A stretch of DNA of 22,814 nucleotides from Myxococcales bacterium. Its GTDB lineage: Bacteria; Myxococcota; Polyangia; HGW-17; SLPX01. The translations under genes and the position numbers were made by a program. The notes beneath the pieces were generated by a model that saw only the letters and a list, made by a program, of their open reading frames with translations, was not told the origin of the DNA and did no database searches. The stretch is taken from positions 1-22,814 of the forward strand of contig SLPX01000380.1 in NCBI GenBank assembly GCA_007131745.1. Direction: 5' to 3'. Below, piece by piece: positions 22,729 through 22,814 of the stretch; the stretch's first letter is position 1, and each line of letters starts with the position of its first letter.

Positions 22729-22814
22729 AAGCCATGTTTTCGCAGGCTCCGAAACCGCCGGACGTCGCCGTTTGAAGCTTACCCTTCGGGTAGCATCGTC
22801 GGCGACTCGGCCGA
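22729..22814 (+). repeat. Dispersed repeat, copy 2, cut by the window edge
   Basis: GCCATGTTTTCGCAGGCTC and GCCGGACGTCGCCGTTTG are shared with 12361-12435 in the opposite orientation (about 3-4 mismatches over 48 bases). Here the unit continues into a nested hairpin with GTCGCCG/CGGCGAC outer arms. The element may extend beyond the window. Confidence 0.75.

Larger units (their letters stand above)
22571..22814. other. Palindrome-rich intergenic tail
   Basis: About 245 bases to the right edge without a convincing gene. It contains the 22625-22650 inverted repeat, the palindromes CGATCC-G-GGATCG (22702-22714) and GGGAT-GG-ATCCC (22717-22728), the dispersed repeat, and the hairpin TACCC-TTC-GGGTA (22780-22792) flanked by GTCGCCG (22764-22770) and CGGCGAC (22800-22806). 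Confidence 0.5.

Noticed and set aside
22548..22775. 75-aa plus-strand frame ending in EAMFSQAPKPPDVAV
   Set aside because: Overlaps the antisense amidotransferase start and is built from intergenic and repeat DNA; no RBS.

Overview
The window (about 22.8 kb, moderately GC-rich) looks like a chromosomal segment of a deltaproteobacterial-type Gram-negative bacterium, most likely Myxococcota or a related lineage. This is inferred, not proven. The grounds are secreted lipoproteins built from cysteine-rich repeats of the CGNGxxExGEECDGxDL type, an exported glycine-rich protein ending in GGSGVVIIRYPF, a lexA-imuA-imuB SOS cassette, and an NtrC-type two-component pair beside a canonical sigma-54 promoter. 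No rRNA, tRNA, CRISPR array, complete insertion sequence or phage module is visible.

Layout. 1-476 (-): 5' part of a MoxR-type AAA+ ATPase running off the left edge. 689-1690 (+): hypothetical exported protein. 1719-2054 (-): small charged helical protein. 2265-3665 (+): exported Cys-repeat/Gly-rich protein. 3787-6842 (-): imuB, imuA and lexA, transcribed lexA to imuA to imuB from a promoter that contains a 20-bp palindrome. 6980-9861 (-): a TldD/TldE (PmbA) pair in which only TldD has a Tat signal. 9999-12119 (-): large Cys-repeat lipoprotein. 12120-12640: about 520 bases without a convincing gene, carrying a dispersed repeat. 12641-17053 (+): DUF1015 protein, sensor histidine kinase and sigma-54-dependent response regulator. 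17198-17476 (-): Phd-like small protein downstream of the sigma-54 promoter. 17775-19199 (-): Cys-repeat lipoprotein with an FGE/SUMF1-like domain. 19409-19627 (-): orphan antitoxin with only the first codons of a partner after it. 19931-22570 (-): two-gene unit of a lipoprotein class I glutamine amidotransferase (peptidase C26 type) and a zinc-ribbon membrane protein. 22571-22814: palindrome-rich tail with a second copy of the dispersed repeat.

Functional reading. LexA should repress its own operon, so ImuA and ImuB (the inactive-polymerase adaptor and its partner) would appear on DNA damage. Their usual polymerase partner DnaE2 is not in this window. The kinase and regulator form a ZraSR/NtrC-like envelope-sensing pair, and the adjacent sigma-54 promoter is a natural candidate target. 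Much of the rest is aimed at the cell envelope: three Cys-rich secreted proteins, an exported TldD protease and a lipid-anchored amidotransferase.

Nothing here is a clear new defence or biosynthetic system. The best leads are the Tat-exported TldD paired with a signal-less TldE, the sigma-54 promoter in front of an apparently toxin-less Phd-like gene, the unusual LexA operator, and the repeat at 12.4 and 22.7 kb.
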